This document shows, one piece after another, positions 27,960 through 47,251 of a stretch of 64,000 nt of DNA; the stretch's first letter is position 1, and every line of letters begins with the position of its first letter. The notes under the pieces are model-generated. The model did not search any database. It was not told the DNA's origin and saw only the letters and a list, made by a program, of their open reading frames with translations. Location of the stretch: assembly GCA_973895155.1 (NCBI GenBank), contig OZ316891.1:30690001-30754000 (forward strand). Direction: 5' to 3'. Position numbers and translations under genes: made by a program. This DNA is from Marsupella aquatica (taxonomy: Eukaryota; Marchantiophyta).

Positions 27960-30105
27960 ATTTGCGTGAACTGAGGTCATAAAATGGAGAAGACTGCTTC
28001 TTTATCATCCGTTCACTACCGTAACTCAATTAGGAAGTTGGCGAGGACTGCATCTGTAAGCAGATGTTAGTGGACAGTCCTGAAAACGAGAACGAGAGAA
28101 CGTGAGACGGGGGAAATCGCGTGTTGGCGTGTTCGCTAGTCAGCTAGTGAATTCCTCCAGCTCAATTTTCAGTTGTTGGCAACATTTTATCTGCCATCAG
28201 TAGAATTCAAGTCGTTGGCAACATTTCATCTGCCATCAGTAGAATTCAAGTTGTTGGCAACATTTCATCTGCCATCAGCAGAGCTGAGCGAAGAGTGCAG
28301 CGCCGTTGCTGCAAAGGAGGGAATGGCGGAAGGGAAGAAATCGGAAGGAAAGGGAGGACATGTCCAGCCCCCGGGATGGCTTGACTAGAGCGTGACGGGC
28401 TATGATAGACAATACGCTTGCCAGGTCAATCGTGAGAAAGGTCATTGCTCCAATGCAAACATCGGATAGGAGAACGTAGATTTCGTCGCGTGAAAACGCC
28501 AGAGAAAGACGTCCGATGTATGTCACCGTGATCCATGATTCAGCAGGGATTGCTACTGCTAGTGTAAGAAATGTCACCGCTCTGAAACTCTTCCGGATAA
28601 CGATGGTAGTAATGCCAAGAAATGAAGTCGGGTTATGAGAACGGACGTACAAACGAGTCTCCGCTCGCTTCCTCTCGTTCATAATTATGTCGAAGTGAAG
28701 GTAGAAAAAGGGGTTTCTTCACGGTTTTCTTTTGCAAATCCTTCAGGTTCCTAGACATCACCATTTCAGTCAACAGCCATGACCTTCGGACATCTTCGTC
28801 CGAACATTCCTTTCCCAGGTGCATTAATTTCACAATAATGACAATCTAGTGAAGGAATCTTTGAATGTGCCCGATCATTCCTAGGACAGCATTGACACGC
28901 ACTGCTTGTATTCGTGCCTCGTGGTCGCTCGGAGGACACAACCGTCCTTGAAAACCGGGACAGAAGAGTACGCACGCATCGCCGGACGTCTTCGAAGTTC
29001 TAAGCAACGTAAAACAAGCAGGCCAAGACAAGACCCCCAAATTGCACCGTGATCTTCGCGACAGAATCGATGAAGCCATCCGAGAAAGTTCAAAAGTACG
29101 GCCAGTCTGCCAATCTTATGGATAGAGAGAAGGAGAATCAGACAAGCAGAATCCATCGACCAAAACCTGTCGCAGAGACTATACCACTAGCCCGCGATGA
29201 TCCGTGGACCAGACTGCTAGTAGCGACAATCTGATGAGGACTGTGTCTGTGTTAGGGTCCGTCTGGCTACCATGTCGGTAAGGTAAGGAAGAAGCTGCAA
29301 ACATCAATAGTGTAACATAGATTGCAGGAGGAGTGGGTTTTCCTCAGCTTTGACCCACCAACACAATACATTTCACGAAATAACATCACAAACACTTTCA
29401 GACAATCACGTCAAGGAAATTGGCAAAATGGACAACGAATAAAAACGCTCTCGATTAGGTGAACTAAAATAGAGAAAGTTATGTCCATGAGCACACTGCC
29501 CGGAAGAGCTTTCAGGTGCTGCAATGCAGCCTGGAGTAGAGCTACAAGAGCAGAAAGGACACAATGGGAGTCAACGTGAAATATCCGGCAATATGCCTTC
29601 CGCACAAAAGCACCTGGACTTATCAACAGATTGAAGAGAAATCAAATTTGCCCCCAGTCTCCTCTTTATGTACAAATCCATAGGCAATGCAACCGGTCAA
29701 CTTAATCGTGGGATTATGGGATACTTCAGTTAAGAGTGGGGGGAGAAAATACTGTGGTTGAACAAATTACAGCGGGGGCGGATTTGAGAAATTTTCTAGA
29801 CTAACTAAACCTAACTTTGAATTTGTAGTCCTTGAGCTACCCAGCTTTCTTCCCCATTTCCCCCCCGGTTGTGGGGGACAATCCATCATACAAATGATAA
29901 CAATCCCATCGAATTGTTTTGCTGACCCAAAGGATCCAGGGCAATTTAAACTATGCCTGGCTCCAAAGGAACACACTACTCTAAAAACTCACTTTGAAGT
30001 CTATGTGCCGTGACTGGAAGTCTGACCCGCATCATGACGGAGTACCTTGTCTCACTGTCTCATGTCAAGGTCAGACAAGTTACCTTGAGAAAGAATCAAT
30101 ATTTG
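27960..30105. other. Spacer downstream of the MAP kinase gene
   Basis: GC content rises again here. No frame shows a recognisable domain. A minus-strand frame of 135 residues at 28275-28682 is hydrophobic in places but unidentified. The part closest to 30.1 kb may be 3' UTR of the MAP kinase, since that gene's stop is at 30106-30108. Confidence 0.45.
28175..28285. repeat. 39-bp tandem repeat, 3 copies
   Basis: Copies begin GTTGGCAACATTT at 28175, 28214 and 28253 and include ATCTGCCATCAG. As 39 is divisible by three, a small plus-strand frame (28173-28388) encodes repeated LATFHLPS. There is no evidence that it is expressed. Confidence 0.85.
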
Positions 30106-35737
<5,632 letters not shown>

Positions 35738-36180
35738 CCCCCTGATTTCCCCCCGATCCCACTCCCTCCTCCTTCTGCAACCTATCCTACCGCTACCTCA
35801 ATCCATCTCCTGCTCCTCCCCCAAGATTGAGACACTCGTATCTCCTCACAGCTCTCCTCGCTCCCTCCCCGCCTAACCCTACGCTTGCTCAATACCACCC
35901 ACCGCTCTTCACCACTTCCTGCACCGTCCCCCTCCTGTTGACAACCAAATCCTTCCCAAACACCCAATCCTCGTCTCCTCCACCACCACCCCCACGGCAG
36001 GCCTTCGCCTGCCTTCTCCCCTCTCCTTCATCCAAATCCCGCTCTGTGCTCGTTCGGTTTACATAATCGGTCACCGCTTTCTTCCTCCTCCTCTTCCCGG
36101 TTGCCTTCCCTTCGCTTCCCTTCCTTCCTTTCACAGAATCAATCCTAATCAATCGACAATCACTAGTCAGTCAGTCTCCA

Positions 36181-36551
36181 TCGATCTTCTTCTTCTTCTT
36201 CTTCCTTCTTCCTTCTTCCTTTCTTTCCTTCTCCTCCTTCTCCTCGTCACCACCCCTTCCTTGTTCTCCCCTCCTCTCCTTCCTCTTCTCTTCTCTTCTC
36301 TTCTCGTCTCTTCAGCGCCTGGCCGGGCCTGCACGCACAACAACGACACCACCACCACCACCACCAACAACAACAACAACTCGCCTGTCCGTTCCTCGTC
36401 GGCCCCAAGTACAGTCGTCGTAGGAGCTCCCTGGGCGGATTACTGGCTGGCGTGGCTCGTCCCTCTCCCCGTCTCATGCACACGCAGGCGCCCACGCAGC
36501 CATGCCATGCCACACAGGGACGACGACGACAACGACGACGACGACGACGAA
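36181..36551. repeat. Cluster of trinucleotide microsatellites
   Basis: CTT/CCT-rich stretch, then (ACC)n and (AAC)n, then (GAC)n separated by unique sequence. Translated they give runs of Lys/Glu/Arg, Thr/Asn or Asp in spurious frames. Confidence 0.85.
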
Positions 36552-36793
36552 CAAGAGAACAAGAAGAAGAAGCTCCACCTCTTCTGTCTCGATGGGCAGA
36601 ACACAACAGAAACAGGGAATAATGATGAGATGCACGAAGCAGCCTCGCACATTACACCCAACCCAGGAACGAGGCCCGAATCTTAAAAGGGCCAAAACGC
36701 CCCAATCGACGACGCAAAGAAGGAGGAGAGGAGGAGGAGGATGAGGAGGAACACCAATTAGGACTGTACTGTGGCGCAGCAGGGCTAGGGCCT

Positions 36794-36823
36794 GGGTCAG
36801 GGTCAGGGTCAGGGTCAAGGTCA
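36794..36823. repeat. GGGTCA hexanucleotide repeat
   Basis: Four GGGTCA units followed by a variant AGGTCA. Short and upstream of the MAP kinase gene. Confidence 0.85.
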
Positions 36824-38199
36824 GTCCCAGGCCCAGCCAGCCATGGTCAGGCACGCAGGGCCCCCGCTCAGGGACAGGGGCGTTTCATTAATAAATCCCC
36901 CGTGTCCAAAATATACCGTGCAGCATTTTCTCCCTGTTCATAGTTTCCCGGGAAACGGTACCGGTCATAAAAGCTCACCGGCACCGCCAGCCAGCCAGGC
37001 GCAGAAAATCCCCAGGAGGGCCACAATCACCGTGAAGCGCCCGCGGCCCCAGCCCGGCCGGTGAGTGAGTGAGTAAGTCCGGCCGGAATCCAGCTCCTCC
37101 AATTGGGAGCCTCGAATGGCGCCGTGGCCTGCCCCTTCTGCCACAGACATCGATTCTGGCGTGTACGCCCAATCCCTCTGTCATCCGCCGCTCGTGGCTC
37201 CCCCCTATTGGCTCGAACTGCCCCTAGACTACGGACCGTACTTATGTGTGGACCTGTGGGAGATTACGCCAAGTCACCAATTCTTGCTTTTCCATAGCTA
37301 GGAACCTTTGCGGAATCTTCCATGAACGAACGGCTGTGAGCCGCTCGATCTTACAGATCGAAGGTCTATATTACCTCAGAATCGGCGTTCGCTTAAAGTA
37401 CCTTCCCTCCTCGTAAGTGGGGCCGTAAATTGATGTTTTATTCCTTTGTCTCGAAAGCTGGGCAATGAATTCCCCCAAATCTACACTTCCTGCTATACGT
37501 AAACAGGAGCCTTGAAGGAATTTTCACAGAATCTTTCAGGGATGGTTGAGACATCGACACCGATCTTGAAAGATCGAAGGTTGATATTAATTCCCAATTA
37601 CCTCCCTTAACACACATTGATGAGTTGATCCCTACTGCGCCAGGATTGGGGCATGCCTCCCGCAATCAGCGCCGTTCACTTCTAGAACGGAGGTCTAAAG
37701 TACTCTCGGGCTCTAGAGTGACGCATTATCTAACCCGGAGCTGTGACGCAAATCCTTATTTTAAGACTACACTTGTCATATTTACGGAAGGGCAAAACTA
37801 CTGCAGGACGGACCAACGGACGTCGGGACGTGGCGTGGTTTGTCTGCACACGTACAAATCGAGAACTCGTAGAGAGCTCCGTGAATGCGGGAGGAGGAAG
37901 ATCGGACGGCTTCGGCGTGGCGGTCACATTGAGGGGGAGATCGTAACCGGGAGTGCTTTGTCCGTAACCATGCACCGGCTAACCGGCTGGCTGTCACCTA
38001 GGTACTACCACACTCTTCTGTTCCACACTAGTCACCTGCGGGTCATCGCCGGCCACTCCGCGCAACCTACGGCGTACTCGACACCTCCTGGTACGGGACT
38101 ACCCTCCCTGGGGACAATACCGTAATTACAGGTCCGGACCCTCCACAATAAATACAAATACCAGTTATTACCTCCACACGATTTTGGGAAATACATACT

Positions 38200-39110
38200 C
38201 CAATGAACCTTGACCCCATGGAGCGTGACACTTTTTATACCTTCACAAGTTATACCCTTCTGGTTTCCTAAAAGGTTTCAATACCAAAGTTTACTCTCTA
38301 ATAAAATTATCCCTAATGTGCATGATTAAGGGCAACTCGTCGTGACTTTCCCATAAATTCTTGGGTGAGTTAGACTAAACCAAGAGTTTCACTACTTGGG
38401 GGCGAGAAACAGGGTGGAGATCGTTTGCCGTCTCCTCAACAGTGTCGGGCCCTTCTCACCACAAGTTAGGCCAAGGCCCGACGTTTCCCTCCCATTGCTT
38501 CCCAGTCCCAACATTCCTAGTGCATCCCTGCTTAGGCCCTCCATAGTTGCTAGCTGCATTGCCCAGGCCCAACACTAGGCGCACCATCGTTGCAAGATCT
38601 GCTTCTGATCCCCTCTGCTACTCTGCTGTGATCCCCTCTACTGCGAGCTGCGAGCTCTCCATTGCTGCAAGCTGTAAGAATTATCCAGTTGCCGCCTCCA
38701 TTGCTGCGCACTGCTAAGAATTATCCAATGCAAGCTGCTTCACAAGCTTGCGAGCTGCACCCCTCCGCTCAAGCTGCTTCCCTCTATCCGCTACAAGATG
38801 CTTCTTGTAACCCTGGTAGCTTTTAAACACAAGTGAACTCCTAAATCCCGTCCTAAACTCACCTGCTTATTTGCTGAATTAACCTGTTGTAGGGCAACTT
38901 TCGAAGAGTTTAAGGAAACACACCAAAAAGCACATTTGGGAGTCTGGCCCAAGTTTTGGCTCCTTTATATTACGGATAGTTTTAATATCTCACTTGATAA
39001 TCAAAGGAATTGTTTCCCCTTGGGCTGGTTAGAAGAGACTTTGAAAAATCTTTCAATATCTCTAGTTTTAGTGAAGAATTGAAAGAGTTGGGAATTTCTT
39101 AAGATTACTC
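38200..39110. repeat. Dispersed repeat related to 1.5-1.9 kb
   Basis: Shared phrases in the same order and orientation: TGACACTTTTTATACCTTCA at 38.23 kb against TGACACCTTTTATACCTTCA at 1.55 kb, then a TTTCAATATCTCTAGTTTT phrase at 39.05 kb against TAATATCTCTAGTTTTCATA at 1.80 kb, followed by GAATTGA. The conservation is patchy, which suggests an old interspersed element. Confidence 0.55.
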
Positions 39111-40877
39111 CATCACTACAGTGGCTGTCCACTTTGCACTTCCAGAAGTTTTTGAGCAACTAACTTCAACATTCAGTTTGAAAAGAAATCCTAGTTTTAT
39201 GAGTTAGTCAAGAATGGCCTGGAAACAACTTTGCAATGAGCCTAATATAGTCAAATTTCCTTGAGAATTGAGAGACCTAAGATTTCCCAAAGATTATTGT
39301 CTTGTTATCTTGCCACAATTCATTCATCAGTATAATATGTACTATGCTAGGGTTTCATTGAGGTCCATCCGGGTTGGACAAGTCTATTCAAGCATATGGC
39401 AAGCTTGGAGGTCCATAAGGGCTTCAATTCCTACAGTTCTGACAATACAAACTGAAAGCATAAAGACCTAGCAACGCAACCCAGGGAATAAGATAAGGGA
39501 TTAACCAAACCTAGCTGAGGCACATCTGAATACTGTTTGATTCATTTGCCACATGAGGGAATAAGTCAAGGGAGTATGAAACCTAGCCCAGGTATGTATG
39601 AGTAGTGGTGATTGATTTTCTAGTGGCAAAAAGCGAAGAATTTTAGAGATTTTTATTTTGTTGTCCAGAATGGAATGCTCTGATGGGATTCCTAAGCTCC
39701 AATATTGTGTAGTTGAAGTGAGATGGGATTAAACTACACAATCCCTCTCCCACTTGAAGACTTAGTTGCCACACTAGATGTGAACCATTAGGGCATGTCA
39801 AAGCAGGGCCGTAAGTGAATTACCTCCAAGGACATAAAATAGTTTTATGGCCAGGACCACAACCTTACATGATACCTATAAAGGTGCCCCGTAAGGATCA
39901 GACGTCCAAAAAGTGGATGTTCACATGGCAACATCGGTCTGCTTTTGAGAATATGGCCTTTTCACTGCAATGCCTGCTCAGGTCACTTGGAGGTTTTTTG
40001 TCACGCCTAGATGGACTGAAAATGGCTTTGAGGTGAGGAAACACGGGTGCACAACAAGAAGGACAAACAAGAGACAATGGGAAATCAATCATCTGTGGCA
40101 GACTAATTACTTTGTGTGGTAATTAGTCTCACACCCTCACTGGTTTGCTAGGGCAGGGTTTTGCCCTGATATGCCTCCCTATTTCCAAGTGCCCTTATCC
40201 ACCCTCACAGTAGGCGCCCCCCTTGGGAGCACTCTGGGATGCGCTTTGCTCCAAGGGTGATGGAAACTCTCAGATTCTTCAATGTGACGATTTTGGGGCC
40301 CCTATAATCTTCCGCGGTTAAGCAAGGTTAAGTCACTAAACCCAAGACAGAAAAAAGTGGCATTGTAGTGGTTAATCTGAAAAGGGTGACAATTCATGAT
40401 ATCTAACTATATCATTGCAAGGAGAAGCTGGAATAAGAGAGTGGAGCCTGTAGACCGTGACACTAGCCAGGCAGGGGCAAGAATGGACCATGGGTGTGTT
40501 TGAGAAAACAATTAAATGAGCTCAGTTTTGTTCTCACCAATTATTGTAGTCAAGAGGATGGGCAATAGGCTAGTTTGACCAAAAAAAGGTGGCAATCTAG
40601 TAACATCCAATAAAATATTCCAAATCATTATTTTGGCCCACGCCTTTCCATGCAATCCCACTTGGAGACCCAGACTTCATGTACAGGGTGGCATATGGAC
40701 TGTAACAATAGAGAGTACATATTCTACAGGACTGCCACAAAAAATAGGCATGTTTTTGTCCTACCTGAAACCATGGTTGTCGCCTGCATGCATTTCCGTC
40801 CAGAAGTCCAGGAGCCCACATTAGGGAATGGCACTTAACCACTGGGGACTGCTCTTGAATAAAGGAAAAGGGGTAGA

Positions 40878-41037
40878 GACAAGAAAAGAAAAGAAAGATG
40901 TTAGTATTAATGCCTACTAGAAGCCACACAAAGAAAAGAAAAGAAAAAAAGTGATAGATTAATGCCTAAAAGCCACACAAAGAAAACAAAAGGAAAGTGA
41001 TAGGATTAAGGCCTAAAAGCACACAAAGAAAAGAAGG
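40878..41037. repeat. ~58-bp purine-rich tandem repeat, 3 copies
   Basis: Each copy has AAGCCACACAAAGAAAA followed by an A/G-rich run, GTGATAG or similar, and ATTAATGCCTA. The copies vary in length. Confidence 0.7.
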
Positions 41038-42183
41038 GAGAAACTAACAGAGAATATACCCAAGATGAAAAGTTCAGTGCCACCAATAAAGAGAACATTT
41101 CAAAGAACCCTTGTTAGGTTACTAAGACTAAAGTGTGCACATTTACAGGTGTCTTCGAATACATAACGTCATCGTTGACATTGAACTTTAAGAAATCATC
41201 TCTAAACTTACAAAAGTTGAAGATATTTCTTGAATGTCTTACCATAGTGCATGGGAACTGTGCAATGATAATTTAACAGCTTTTAATTCGATTCAAAAGA
41301 TGACTATGGTATGGTAGATATTTATACCTAAAAACATTAATCATATTGTCTTCACTTGAGAACTTGCAGTTTGCATGATGGCCGCCACTACTCTGCGGTT
41401 CCCTCCATGGTGTAGTTTGTCATTCAGCATGATTTGACTCTAAATTTTATGGTAGCTCTTATTGATGATAATATGAAGCTAAACCTCCCTATACAAATTG
41501 TTACAAGAACATCTTACACAAAATTGTCACATGGGTCTAGTTTGTAACAAAAGTTTAGTAAAGTCATATCATATAAATTTGTTTTGGTAGGGGTTCCATC
41601 AAGCATATACCTTTTCAATTTACAATATTGTCATTGTTTTTTTTGTATTTACAAACATACCATTGTTTTTGTATTTGGTTACATTGGTGAACTTGTCATC
41701 CATATATGGAACCATGATATATTTGTAAATAGATAAATAAAAGAGTGATGTTGTTGTCAATTTGGATATCTTTAGTGGCAAAGTAATCAAAACTTGCAAA
41801 ATGTAAATTTTGGAACTGTGCACATACCATACTGTGTCCACAAAATGCCCAGAGATGAAAAAGTACATGTTCTTTTGTATCTCCGCATCTCATTTACACA
41901 TTTGATTGAGTGGAATACATTGATATATATGCAGGCAATTGCACAAACATCAAAATCATTTATTTTTCATCCCACATTTTGAATTGTGTTTGCACTTTTG
42001 CCCGATGTCTCCCAACGCTAAGGGTTTTACAGTATCAAGCTCAATTTTTTTTATTTCTGGACAGAACTTCACGAAAGCCAAAAAAGCTGGAGGGCATATG
42101 TTTCATGTTTCAAGATGTCTCCCCAGTTAATTAGTTTCATGCTTAAATTTTGGCTTTGGGGGATGGCGGTGGAAACATTTCAG

Positions 42184-42252
42184 TACCCATGGTATCTGAG
42201 AACATATACCCATGGTATCTGAGAACATATACCCATGGTATCTGAGAACATA
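42184..42252. repeat. 23-bp tandem repeat, 3 copies
   Basis: TACCCATGGTATCTGAGAAC plus ATA repeats at 42184, 42207 and 42230 without visible change, which suggests recent slippage. Confidence 0.9.
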
Positions 42253-44270
42253 TAATCATCTGCAACGGTGTTTCGCATCTCTAGCCTGACCTGTATGCAG
42301 CGACCCGCTCCATTGAGTACAAGGGCACATAAAAAAAGTAGGTGAAGAGAGGGGATTGGTGCATTCCATACCTTAGCCAAACTTCCAGGAAACATCTCTG
42401 AAAGGGGTAGGGGAACAACATGGTTACATTATTACGGGCTGTCATGGTATGAAGCATTGTGGGGAAACATAAATTGGAATAGAAAATTCGAGACCCAAGT
42501 TTCATATAGAAAAGTCACTTTTGTACAGACAACTCCTGGAAAACCGAAAGGGTTTAGGATATACCTTCTCTGCATGCTCGTTTCAAGATTCTACCCCAAT
42601 ATCGGCAATATTAAGATTCGGTGAACTTTGAAACCAGGGATTGTAGAATACGTAGTTTGAAGCATCGTGGAAAGTAGTTTTGGGCATATTTCAATTATAT
42701 ACATGAAGTCTCGATAGACTTTTCAAGCCCGGATATGAGTGTACTCCTGGACTGCAAGCAGCCACACAAGAGAGTCACCGCCTACAAAGATCTTGTAGCA
42801 GCTTTCACGGCTCGGGAAACTCCGTTAAAGTGGAATTGGCACTTACAGTTGTCATGGAAAGACGATATCTTTTGATGACAACAAATGAGAGTTTTCGATT
42901 CCTCAAGATAGGAAGTCAGGTCCACTACTTGATCAAGTCGCATCCACAATGTGGACGAGTCAGGGCAATACGTCCGACTAATCCATCCCGAGGATCACGT
43001 CATGTCATGGATCCAACACCAGCCTCGTCAGACTGAAGCGTCTGCACAGGTCAGATTTCAAGATGAACCGTAACTCTCAAAGCCACCTCGGATCACGACT
43101 AGTAAATCACTGATCTTAATTCAATGCAATCAGGGACATGGTGAGCACTCAACAACCTCACCATCGAAGATTCATAGATTGCATATGCTTAGCTCCGTCA
43201 TCAAGGAAAAGTGCAGTGAATCTTTAGTCCATACTCCTCTAGTGCTTCGCGAAAGTAAAGACTATTTGGCGCACACACATATCTTCTGCATCGTTTCAGT
43301 TCAATCCTCGATAGAAACAGATCACATCGGTTTGCGACCAGCCACATTTCCAGGTGCTTTACGTTTGATTCAAACCAAAATGAGGAGCAATAAACCCATG
43401 ACCCTGCTGTATAATTCCTACCAAATTTTGTGCCAGGAGGCTTGACCTCTGTCTACTCAGTAGGAAAAGACAATGACAAACAATAGAATTGACAGCACTT
43501 TTCTTCATTGACAATGTAATCAAAGTTATGCCGTTGAACGAACACAAAGAATCGACCTAGACAAAACTCAAATTGACGTTTAGTCCTACTCAACCCTTGC
43601 CTGAGAAGACTTGGGGAAAGACCAGTGGGTAGGATGAGCAAAGTCACAGGAAGTGTATTGCAAGCATTTGTAAACAACCACCATTGTCTGCATGGGCTCA
43701 TCAATACCAAACTGGTCCTCATGACACAGCATTTGAAAAATGTACGAGAACTAGTAACTACCTTCATACCTTGTTTATTCAAGAAAACCCAGTAGTTTTT
43801 CTGGGTGCCAATGGTTACAGTTATAAAAGTTTTAACACAGGTCCATCCCTCCACCAGCGCCTGGTAGCAGAATCCTGTAGTGGAAATGCACATGGGGGTT
43901 TGTCCTGGTACACAACCACGGCCTGAGATCATATCTCTTGAGTATTGCTGACAAGAAGGCACTTTCCTGCCAACTAATCACTTTCAATATTGCCCCTAAA
44001 TTACAGAAGACCATGAAATACAATATGCCCCAACAGGAGTGGCATTCTGAAGTCCTCGCATCTACTCTAGACAGAGTGAATACTATAACTCAGCCTGGCG
44101 GGGAATCTGACTGATACAAAAGACGTCTATATACTCTATCTCCACTAAGAAAATTGTCGGTCACACTTGTGTGAAGAGCATGATATATCGCGAGCAAAGA
44201 ATGTCAAAAATATCAAAAACTCTAGGACAATGGGTTACACTCAGTGAATCTCACATTACGGTTCCTTCCA

Positions 44271-47251
44271 TCAACTTCTTGGGGCATCATCTGTTCGCAC
44301 ACCACCACCCGTCGAAAACAGATCATGAGGGATGTTTGGCCCATGCAGACTGACATTATCAACCCCTGCTTTCACTGACAAAGGGGTGGTATTGCTGCCT
44401 TTTGTCATCACGTCATGATCAAGGTACAAAACCACCACGGTTATGTCATCATGGAAATGACGTCGGATTCCTCTCTCAATTTTCTTCAGATCGGAGTATC
44501 GCATCTCACGCTTCTTGGCTGCTTCCTGCAGGGCAGCTTTAACTAGCCTCCTTGCAATTCCCTGTAAGCAGAAAACGGGAAACGGTAGGGACGCTCAGGA
44601 TCCCCCGAATGAAACCTAGAAACATATAAGAAACATTGCACAGAAGCTTAATGACATGGGAATTGAGCTGTGTAAATCTTCTATTACCAATATACTAAGA
44701 CCGAAAAGTTGTCAATCATCCTACAAACCACAATGATCCTACAACAACAATTATGCCCCAACATTAGAACCGTCCGTCATTTCAGTTGCTCCTCTGAAAC
44801 CGTTCCTACGTCATGTCCAACAAATGACAAAGATAATATATCTAAAAATTAAACGCGACCATAAATTGCGGTGAGCACATGCGAAGAAGTCATTTAACCT
44901 CCGGTTAGATATGTGAAATGATGAACATATAAAATCACCCATCTGAACGTGACTCACCGAGCGAGGATGATTGTGAACTATCTCCACAGCTTCCTGATTA
45001 CTCAGATGCTCCCATAGGCCATCAGATGCGAAAATTACGAAACGATCCTGTGCTCTTATCACCCTAGTACTAATTACGGGCTCTGCAGACAGAACAGGCT
45101 TCTTTAATGGCTCAGGAAGACGAAATCGTTGAAATAAGGGTTCTTTGTTGAATTCTGGCTTCTTTAAGTATACGTCTCCAATTGACCGGGACACCTGCAC
45201 CACCAAAATACAACTACCCCTTTAGCTCACCAATTTGTGAAACGCAACCAGTATCACTTACCGAAACAACCAAATAGGCCTTGTCAGTTGATCTAAAAGA
45301 TGAGTCCAGCTGGAGTAGAAGCGCTAGATGGTTGGATTGAGATTAATCGCAAAGTCAAGTCCCCAAGCATGAATGGTAGCTAAAATAACTCTCAAGCTTT
45401 GACAAACCTGAGTACTCCATTACTTTACTACTCTGGATGGAGAGAAGTAGATACCTGAATGATACCCTTCACTCGCCATACGCCATGCTTCAGCACAACA
45501 ATGTGAGAATCATCTGGATGGTTCGCAATGAGCTCCTGACGAACTGCCTCTATACTCGCATTATGCTCTGTCGATATTTGCGTAGCTTGAATGCCAGAAT
45601 TGTTTCTCGTGTAGCTGCCCAATACAGCTCGAGAGTCCCCAAGACTGGCTACATAGAGCGTTGAGCCACTAATTGCTCCTACCAGACAGCAAGATCCCAC
45701 TGCAGCAATCTGAGGCTTTTGTGTCCATTGTTTTTGCACAACGGCCAAGAATCCATCTTCTGTCTCCTGAAACGCCTTCCGAAGAGCGTAGTCCGACATG
45801 CCCCCATTGTCTCCAGCACATTCTGCAATGGAACAAAACTAGACACTCAGTTTCCGCAACGCACGGCGAATCGCTGAAGTAAAGATGACTCCTCACCCGT
45901 GTCCACTTCCAAACCGTCAAGAAGACCACCTCCGGGACAACAAATGCTTGTGTGACCGTCAGAATTGAGCACGGACATCAGGCTTGTGTAATAATATTGA
46001 GAATGATGTAAACCGTCCCGGAATTTGGATAACGGAAAGAAAACCAAAAGCCACAATGTCCACCGCCGTAGAGAAGATTGGGTAAAAATGGAAACCTTAG
46101 ATACTTCCCACTGTTGTCTTGGCACAACACAAGATAGGTGACCTCCTCATCGAAATATTAGGGGCAGTTCTAGATAATAGTGAAGAATACTGAAATGAAG
46201 GTTTCAATCGCAGGTAAAGTCATCCCTAAGAACCACAGATGGCTCAACTTGAATTCGAATACGATCTCAGCTCCTCCATTTCAGAACATCTGACCTAATC
46301 AACCGTTCATAGCAGAAAACTGGGTATCTGCTGTGCTGTAAGACAGCAACTGGGAGTTTTACTGATTTTGAAAGAGCTACAAAACGAAAGGACCCCTTCG
46401 ATAGAAACAGCGAGAAAAAACCCAGTTGGGCTTCTCCAGTGTGGACCATGGGATCCCCAAAGGAATAGGACTAAAAGGATGCCATTGAGCAATCTGAGCA
46501 ACGCCATCTTTTCTGATGCATAATAAGCCAGCTACGACATTTAACGGCCAGCAAGGCCTCATCCTCGAGTTCCTTACGAGAACACGGCCCCACCCTATAC
46601 GTGCTATGAAGACAACAGTCCGACATTCTGTTAACATCTTAAATGCTGTCCAAGTTCATCTTCGAATGGTCCAGTAATTCAGGGTCGCTCCATGTAATAC
46701 ATCCGTCAAAAGGATCCTTGTTGAAAACAGCATCAGCAAGGAATACGACAGAGAACCGATGAGATGCATCACGTGAATCGGTAACGAGAAAGACAAGTTT
46801 CAAAGGAATCAGTAATTCAGGGGAGAATTTCACGAGCCTGTAAATCGGTGGACTCTGGAGATGAAAGCCTCCAATAGTACCCACACCAATAAAAGCAACA
46901 CATTTCAACTTCCTACGCGACAGTCCAAGCAAAACAAAACTTGGGCAAGCAGGCAAGCTTACTCTTCACATTCGAGAATAGATTATCGTTGATGAACCGA
47001 GCAGCCTCTGGGCCCCCATGGCCGTCGTAAATCCCAACAAAAGTCCCGTAACCTCCAGTCTCTACCTGCGATTGATCCTCTAAAAGCGCGTTGGCTTGAA
47101 CCACGGCAATCGAGAACTCGCCAGCGGCATGTGGTAACAAGTCCCTGTACCAAAGTAACGCATCGTGGCTTGCCACCTGAGCCCCCATATGTGCATAGCG
47201 CTCAACGGGCCGCCAGCACGCCATCACCATCTTCATGACCCACTTAAGCAT
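44271..47251 (-). CDS. Protein phosphatase 2C, clade D
   Basis: A Mn/Mg-dependent Ser/Thr phosphatase. In Arabidopsis, members of this clade dephosphorylate plasma-membrane H+-ATPases and are inhibited by SAUR proteins. Applying that here is inference from family. Minus-strand exons are 47251-46963, 45822-45455, 45194-44958 and 44561-44271, with GT-AG introns, giving 394 residues, the usual length. The start [15 protein letters not shown] is where clade-D proteins start. Conserved elements are [20 protein letters not shown] (Glu58-Asp59), YDGHGG (Asp76, Gly77), [37 protein letters not shown] (metal Asp ~277) and [13 protein letters not shown] (metal Asp ~337). All metal ligands are present. 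The first intron is long (about 1.14 kb). The C-terminal tail after VVVLYLD is short and Ser/Gly-rich. No break is seen. Confidence 0.95.

Larger units (their letters stand above)
35738..37100. promoter_or_regulatory. Upstream region of the MAP kinase gene, microsatellite-rich
   Basis: This stretch lies directly 5' of the first coding exon and is rich in C and T on the plus strand (purine-rich on the coding strand). It contains CTT/TCC runs (about 36181-36300), ACC then AAC runs (about 36344-36380), GAC runs (about 36518-36551) and a GGGTCA repeat. It probably holds the 5' UTR and promoter. The many overlapping frames here on both strands follow from the simple repeats. Confidence 0.5.
37100..44270. 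other. Long spacer between the MAP kinase upstream region and the PP2C
   Basis: No frame shows a recognisable domain. The stretch at 38.2-39.1 kb is related to 1.5-1.9 kb. A short purine-rich repeat lies at 40.88-41.04 kb and a 23-bp repeat at 42.18 kb. The part from about 42.7 to 44.27 kb is less AT-rich and may contain 3' UTR of the PP2C. Confidence 0.45.

Noticed and set aside
28275-28682. 135-residue hydrophobic minus-strand frame
   Set aside because: No signal peptide or clean membrane pattern and no recognised family. Kept as unexplained spacer.
36794-36823. GGGTCA run as interstitial telomere repeat
   Set aside because: The unit is not the plant telomere motif TTTAGGG and only about four copies exist.
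36166-36854. Frames of 70-140 residues on both strands
   Set aside because: All are translations of trinucleotide repeats upstream of the MAP kinase.
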